Assembly: GCA_046727955.1 (NCBI GenBank) | Contig: JBKPDO010000041.1 | Location: forward strand, 1 to 8,909 | DNA: 8,909 nt | DNA from: DASVXQ01 sp046727955 | GTDB lineage: Bacteria; Actinomycetota; CALGFH01 | Reading direction: 5' to 3' | In this document: positions 5,944 to 8,909 of the stretch, piece by piece | How positions within the stretch are numbered: position 1 is the stretch's first letter | Layout of the letters: each line of letters starts with the position of its first letter | Made by a program: the position numbers and the translations under genes | The notes under the pieces: generated by a model | The model's input: the letters and a program-made list of their open reading frames with translations, nothing else | Told to the model about the DNA's origin: nothing | The model's database searches: none

Positions 5944-6603
5944 TCACGGCTGCTCCGTGCCGAGCACGGTCTCGCCCGTGGCTGCCGAGAGGACGACGGC
6001 CACCACTGCGGGACTACCGGCGCGCACGAGGATGGGGAGCGCGTGGTTGCCGAGCCAGGCGCCCAGGCGGCTGGGATCTCCTTCGAGGAGGAGCTTCGAT
6101 ATTCGTGCTGGAGCCGCCGGATGGGCGACGGCCGTGGTGCCAGGCAGCCGCGTGCCCGCTGCCCACTCGATAAAGAAGGGAAGCGAGGACTCGGTGGCTG
6201 CCTGTTCGATCCCGGCGCTTCGCCAGCGCAGCACCTCCCCGGTAGGAGCCACTCTCGAGCCGCTGCTCACGGTCAGGCCGAGCCGACCAGCGACCTTGTC
6301 GAGCTCGCCGGTACGCACCGCCCAGCCAAGCGGTCGGCCCAGGCGGGACGCGCCACTGGCGACCCAGCGTCCGACGCTGCTGTCGGCCGCCCTTGCCTGG
6401 TCGACGACGGCGATCAGCTCCAGGTAGCTGGTTCCTAGCGGCACGATCCGGTTGGCGGTGCCCCAGCCGGGATGCCGACCGCCCTCGACGCAGGCCAGGC
6501 CGCAGCGCGCCTGGATCTCCCGTGCCGCAGTCGCAAGGTCGGTGACGGCGATCAGCACATGGTCAAGCTCCACGCGGTCGAGCGTACTGCTCTGGTGGTC
6601 CAT
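5944..6603 (-). CDS. VOC family protein, glyoxalase-like domain
   Basis: The 219-residue product opens with ELDHVLIAVTDLATAAREI (12-30), the first strand and helix of the vicinal oxygen chelate fold, with a metal-ligand-type His15. It continues with GGRHPGWGTANRIVPLG (41-57) and SYLELIAV (59-66), where Glu62 is the second ligand-type residue. The HPGWGTxNRI signature is characteristic of the Glyoxalase_3 (PF13468) group, whose members are mostly of unknown substrate. A second half with weaker similarity (about 90-210) would complete the paired beta-alpha-beta-beta-beta modules. I chose ATG at 6603 because everything before it in the open frame is Arg-rich and overlaps the next gene; GTG at 6573 is an alternative. 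No good ribosome binding site is seen at either. Confidence 0.82.
   Translation of the reverse strand: MDHQSSTLDRVELDHVLIAVTDLATAAREIQARCGLACVEGGRHPGWGTANRIVPLGTSYLELIAVVDQARAADSSVGRWVASGASRLGRPLGWAVRTGELDKVAGRLGLTVSSGSRVAPTGEVLRWRSAGIEQAATESSLPFFIEWAAGTRLPGTTAVAHPAAPARISKLLLEGDPSRLGAWLGNHALPILVRAGSPAVVAVVLSAATGETVLGTEQP
5955..5969. terminator. short hairpin at the convergent gene ends
   Basis: CCGTGC, loop CGA, GCACGG forms a 6-bp perfect stem inside the last codons of the VOC gene, about 65 bases after the acetyltransferase stop. It could slow transcription from the left; no T run is present. Confidence 0.25.
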
Positions 6604-6650
6604 CCCGACAGGGCGCTCGCCCCTGAAGCGCGTCTCGCTCGGGTGTCGGC

Positions 6651-7202
6651 CTACGAGCGTGCGGTGTGGCTGCCGCAGTGCAGCCCGTGGCGGTCCAGGC
6701 AGTCCTTGACGGTGTTCCGGTCGATGCCCAGCTCGCCGGCGACCTGGGTGAGCGGCCATGCCTGCTGGGTCACGCGGTCAACCAGATACGCCGGCAGGCT
6801 GGCAAAGCCGAGCTGGGCCGCCCGGGCGGCTAGGCGCTGGTCGGTGGCGCGGCGACGCTGGCACGCGGCGCTGAGCCGGCGGGGTGGTGGGGTCAGTCCC
6901 GCGTGGTCGAGCAGGCGGCGGATCACGTTAACGGTGGTACCGAGTTCGTCGGCGAGCTGGGCCAGGCTGGCGTTGTCCTGGCAGCGCGCCGCGAGGTAGC
7001 TGTGCAGGTCGGCGAACCCGGGGGTGTGGGCGCGGTCGTGGAGGCGGCGCTGCTGGCGGTTGATGACGGTGAAGCCGGTGCTGAGGACCAGGCGGCGAGG
7101 CGTTGGTGCTGCTGGTGGTGTTTCACGCGCGCCGGGGGTGCCGGGCGCCCCGCCACTGCGGGAGATCCCAACAGCTGCGATCACCGGCGGTTCCGAGTGC
7201 AT
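6651..7202 (-). CDS. protein with two tandem helix-turn-helix modules
   Basis: The convincing part is residues about 55-175. Two copies of a roughly 48-residue module occur in tandem: GFADLHSYLAARCQDNASLAQ leading to LADELGTTVNVIRRLLDHAGL, and LGFASLPAYLVDRVTQQAWPL leading to QVAGELGIDRNTVKDCLDRHGL. Each has a short helix (GFxxLxxYLxxR) followed by a helix-turn-helix of the LAxELGxxxxxVxxxLxxHGL type, so the protein probably binds DNA. Similar modules are common in actinobacterial proteins of unknown role. The start is uncertain: the frame is open to 7784, ATG at 7202 and at 7277/7283 are possible, none has a good ribosome binding site, and residues 1-40 from 7202 are low-complexity. The gene may be 5'-truncated. 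It ends 48 bases before the VOC gene on the same strand. Confidence 0.6.
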   Translation of the reverse strand: MHSEPPVIAAVGISRSGGAPGTPGARETPPAAPTPRRLVLSTGFTVINRQQRRLHDRAHTPGFADLHSYLAARCQDNASLAQLADELGTTVNVIRRLLDHAGLTPPPRRLSAACQRRRATDQRLAARAAQLGFASLPAYLVDRVTQQAWPLTQVAGELGIDRNTVKDCLDRHGLHCGSHTARS

Positions 7203-7357
7203 CGACCGCTGCGCAGCACCGTGCGCATGGCGACCCGGACACGATGTGCACGGGCATCGGCTCGATGGCTGATCCATGACCATGCGCAGATGGCGTGACA
7301 GATGGCCGGTACCCACGGGTGTGGGTGGCGAGCCGGCCGTGACGAGGGCGGGCGGGG

Positions 7358-7963
7358 TCAGCGGAGCAGGAAGCCCGGTACCCGATACCCGATGCGGTGA
7401 AGGGTCCGCGCCAGCAGCAGTCGCTCCTGCTCTGTCTCCCACGAGTAGCCGAAGGCGTTGGCGAGCCGGTTGACCAGGTTGAACATGAAGGCGACATACA
7501 ACGCGTCCACGATTGCGTCGTCGGTGACTCCCGCCGCGCGCGCGGCCTCGACATCGCCGGCAGCGACGGCGCCGGGGTTGAGCACCATGCGCTCCAGCAG
7601 CGCGAAGACCGCCCTGAGCTTTGGGGAGAACCCGCCCTCCTGTTGCCAGTGGTCGAGCATGTCGACCGTCACGGGCGTGTCGAGTCCCAGCGTGGCGGTG
7701 CCGGTGTGGACCCCGACGCAGTACGGACAACGGTTCAGCCTGGACACGAACGCCGCCAGCAGTTCCCGCTCGCCCGGCGACCACGGCGACGGGCCGCGCA
7801 TCACCTCACGCAACAGGGCGAGCCATGGGCGGCCGAAGAACTCCGGCCGGTACAGCGAGGTCATGGCGACCTCGTCGGGCTTCTTCCCGGTCAGCCGCCT
7901 CGCCAGGCCAAGCGCGATCCTCGCGCGGCGGCGATGGCCGTGTTCGAGGACCTCCAGGCGCAC
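7358..7963 (-). CDS. carboxymuconolactone decarboxylase family / AhpD-like peroxidase-related protein
   Basis: The 201-residue product (GTG start at 7963) contains the complete AhpD redox signature E-x11-C-x2-C-x3-H: Glu67, Cys79, Cys82 and His86 in RCPYCVGVH. Around it is the all-helical CMD fold, including a second helical part GVTDDAIVDALYVAFMFNLVNRLANAFG (145-172) that usually lines the active site. Such proteins reduce peroxides or partner thiol proteins with the CxxC pair; most subfamilies lack a known substrate. Its start is 2 bases after the stop codon of the gene upstream (TGAACGTG), so translation is almost surely coupled. The N-terminal part (1-35) is Arg-rich. Stop codon TGA at 7360-7358. 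Confidence 0.88.
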   Translation of the reverse strand: MRLEVLEHGHRRRARIALGLARRLTGKKPDEVAMTSLYRPEFFGRPWLALLREVMRGPSPWSPGERELLAAFVSRLNRCPYCVGVHTGTATLGLDTPVTVDMLDHWQQEGGFSPKLRAVFALLERMVLNPGAVAAGDVEAARAAGVTDDAIVDALYVAFMFNLVNRLANAFGYSWETEQERLLLARTLHRIGYRVPGFLLR

Positions 7964-7965
7964 GT

Positions 7966-8310
7966 TCAGCCCCCGGCCGTCTCGCCAAGGGCCAGCAGCC
8001 CGGCTTGCAGGCCTCGCTCGGCGGCGCCCAGCGCGGCGGCGATGGTGAGCTCGAAGATGGCGTCTTCTGCCACGCCAGCCGATCGCAGGCGCTCGACGTC
8101 GGCGTCGGTCAGCTGGTAGGAGGCGCCGCGGACCTTCCGCAGGTACTGGTCGAGCGGTTCTTGGAGCGGCTGTCCGGCAAAGGCGGCGCGCCGCGCGGCC
8201 GGGTCCGCCGTTCCGGTTCCTTGGAGCACGGCGCTGCGAAGCGCCTCCAGGGGCGCGGCGAGCCTCGCGGGACGGCCCGATCCAGCGTGGTGGTGAGCTT
8301 GGGGGGTCAG
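7966..8310 (-). CDS. small CMD-associated helical protein, probable CTG start
   Basis: The conserved-looking part is QLTDADVERLRSAGVAEDAI followed by FELTIAAALGAAERGLQAGL near the C-terminus. This resembles the helical half of CMD/AhpD-like proteins but has no cysteine, so it cannot carry the redox centre itself and may be a structural partner of the protein encoded immediately downstream. A GTG at 8229 would give 87 residues but has no ribosome binding site. A perfect AGGAGG at 8324-8319 lies 8 bases before an in-frame CTG at 8310, giving 114 residues starting LTPQAHHHAG; the extra part (including LAAPLEALRSAV) looks like protein, not noise. I therefore favour the CTG. A stop (TAG, 8347-8345) closes the frame just upstream. 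It is the first gene of the two-gene unit. Confidence 0.62.
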   Translation of the reverse strand: MTPQAHHHAGSGRPARLAAPLEALRSAVLQGTGTADPAARRAAFAGQPLQEPLDQYLRKVRGASYQLTDADVERLRSAGVAEDAIFELTIAAALGAAERGLQAGLLALGETAGG

Positions 8311-8318
8311 GCCAGGGA

Positions 8319-8324
8319 CCTCCT
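8319..8324 (-). promoter_or_regulatory. perfect ribosome binding site AGGAGG deciding a CTG start
   Basis: On the minus strand AGGAGG is followed after 8 bases by CTG (8310-8308), the only possible initiator at a proper distance; no ATG, GTG or TTG is in frame nearby. Confidence 0.6.
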
Positions 8325-8340
8325 CGTGCGACCGGGACCA

Positions 8341-8346
8341 AGTCTA
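8341..8346 (-). promoter_or_regulatory. -10-like box TAGACT before the CMD gene pair
   Basis: TAGACT (TANNNT pattern) on the minus strand lies 16 bases upstream of the AGGAGG site. No good -35 stands 16-18 bases before it. A 5-bp hairpin (GCCCT/AGGGC at 8383-8396) lies further upstream. Tentative. Confidence 0.3.
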
Positions 8347-8477
8347 GCCCGCGTTGGCTGTGGCAGTCGTGCTGGCGTTCAAGCCCTGGCAAGGGCGCCG
8401 GTGCGGTCGCAGGAGCGTGGTGTGCAGATCGGCGAGCGCCGTGGAGAACTAATCACGGGTAGGGCAGGTCGGCGGCA

Positions 8478-8497
8478 TGATCGAATAATCGGCACCC
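8478..8497 (-). repeat. relic terminus of a second copy of the 1990-3163 type IS
   Basis: The reverse complement of these 20 bases matches 1993-2012 in 19 positions (GGGTGCCG, one mismatch, TTATTCGATCA). It is in the opposite orientation, so the lost element body would have extended to the left. The plus-strand sequence just left of it (about 8430-8480) weakly resembles the end of such a transposase gene (GGAGAACTAATC..., a C-terminal GGLIHEY-like trace) but is too decayed to call. The three outermost bases of the IS end are missing, and IS6-type sequence starts at the next base. Confidence 0.65.
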
Positions 8498-8909
8498 GGC
8501 TCTGTTGCGTCTGGTCGGCGAGTGGCATGCTGACGCCGTGCCACCAGCCCACGATCAGATCGCCAAGGCCAATTCGTCGAACGCGACCGCCGCCCTCCGG
8601 TTCACCGGTTCCTCAACCGCCAGCTCGTAATGCCCTCGGCGGACGTTCTGCACGAACGCCTGCCCGGCGATCACGACGCTGGCGCTGCGGTCCTGCTTGA
8701 GCCCCCCCATCGGTCGCAGCCTCGACTTGCGGCGGCCGTGGTCGGCCTCGATGTGATTGTTGGCATACCGATCGGTGCGGTGCCACGCCGCCGGCAGCAG
8801 CTCCTCCAGCACCATCGGATAGGTCGGCGCCAGGTCGGTCACAACCTCAGTCGGCGCGCGCTTGGTCGTGCCGATGGCCCGCCCAAAGCAGCGGCGGGCT
8901 GCCCTGACG
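8498..8909 (-). mobile_element. IS6-family insertion sequence, 3' part (runs off the window)
   Basis: Outer bases GGCTCTGTTGC at 8498-8508 match the form of IS6-family ends (IS26 has GGCACTGTTGC), and the transposase gene stops 57 bases inside. The other end is beyond the window, so completeness and the 8-bp target duplication cannot be checked. Confidence 0.75.
8555..8909 (-). CDS. IS6-family DDE transposase, C-terminal part
   Basis: The frame is open to the window edge and gives about 118 residues. It shows the IS6 order: RAIGTTKRAPTEVVTDLAPTYP with the second catalytic Asp (VTD), then AAWHRTDRYANNHIEADHGRRK with the catalytic Glu, then RLRPMGGLKQDRSASVVIAG and AFVQNVRRGHYEL. The N-terminal zinc-finger/helix-turn-helix and first Asp lie outside. 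Spacing between the two visible acidic residues is 28, shorter than the 34 of IS26. I see no disabling change in this part. Confidence 0.88.
   Translation of the reverse strand, partial: VRAARRCFGRAIGTTKRAPTEVVTDLAPTYPMVLEELLPAAWHRTDRYANNHIEADHGRRKSRLRPMGGLKQDRSASVVIAGQAFVQNVRRGHYELAVEEPVNRRAAVAFDELALAI

Noticed and set aside
7316..7330. TGTGGGTGG resembling the inner end of a second IS copy, about 1.18 kb from 8497
   Set aside because: The match is only eight bases and the DNA between encodes the intact CMD gene pair, so no IS body can be there.
7203..7784. Upstream extension of the helix-turn-helix gene
   Set aside because: It overlaps the CMD gene in another frame and is Arg/Gly-rich; it is only the open shadow frame.
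1..8909. CRISPR array or retron/defence RNA
   Set aside because: No regularly spaced repeats of 20-40 bases were seen; the only repeats found are the IS ends, the purine-rich pair and the helix-turn-helix scrap.

Overview
The window is high-GC, actinobacterial-looking DNA: G/C-rich third codon positions, GTG and possibly CTG starts, a flavodoxin-family remnant, and IS families common in Actinomycetota. It reads as an accessory or junction region. Single-gene metabolic enzymes are mixed with two insertion sequences, truncated genes and a tRNA remnant. I found no CRISPR array, rRNA, integrase of the tyrosine or serine type, or complete phage module.

Layout. 2-190 is the 3' end of an unrecognised gene. 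279-578 looks like a small gene with two compensating frameshifts. 685-698 is a perfect palindrome overlapping a -10-like box in front of a short-chain dehydrogenase (727-1494). 1692-1989 is the middle of a flavodoxin-family gene, cut by a 1174-bp IS at 1990-3163 with TG...CA ends, 22-bp imperfect inverted repeats and one rve/DDE transposase on the minus strand. To the right of the IS, the remains of a small gene (its present ORF starts inside the IS) overlap by 4 bp an ImmA/IrrE-type HExxH peptidase with a 12-cysteine C-terminal zinc-binding tail (3395-4414).

4415-5304 has no convincing gene. It holds the 3' half of a tRNA-Tyr gene on the minus strand, flanked by two copies of a purine-rich 20-mer, and a fragment related to a helix-turn-helix gene further right. 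This looks like an old integration or recombination scar. Then come a RimJ/RimL-like GNAT acetyltransferase (5319-5888, +) and minus-strand genes: a glyoxalase-like VOC protein (5944-6603), a tandem helix-turn-helix protein (6651-7202) and a coupled pair with an AhpD/carboxymuconolactone-decarboxylase-like protein (7358-7963 and 7966-8310).

At 8478-8497 lies an almost perfect copy of the terminal sequence of the first IS, in opposite orientation, abutting an IS6-family element that begins at 8498 and leaves the window. The 1990-8497 block is therefore bounded by two outward-facing ends of the same IS type, which suggests, but does not prove, that it once moved or rearranged as a unit. The metabolic genes (SDR, flavodoxin remnant, GNAT, VOC, AhpD-like) do not form an obvious common pathway; the most unusual unit is the small-protein/ImmA-peptidase pair.
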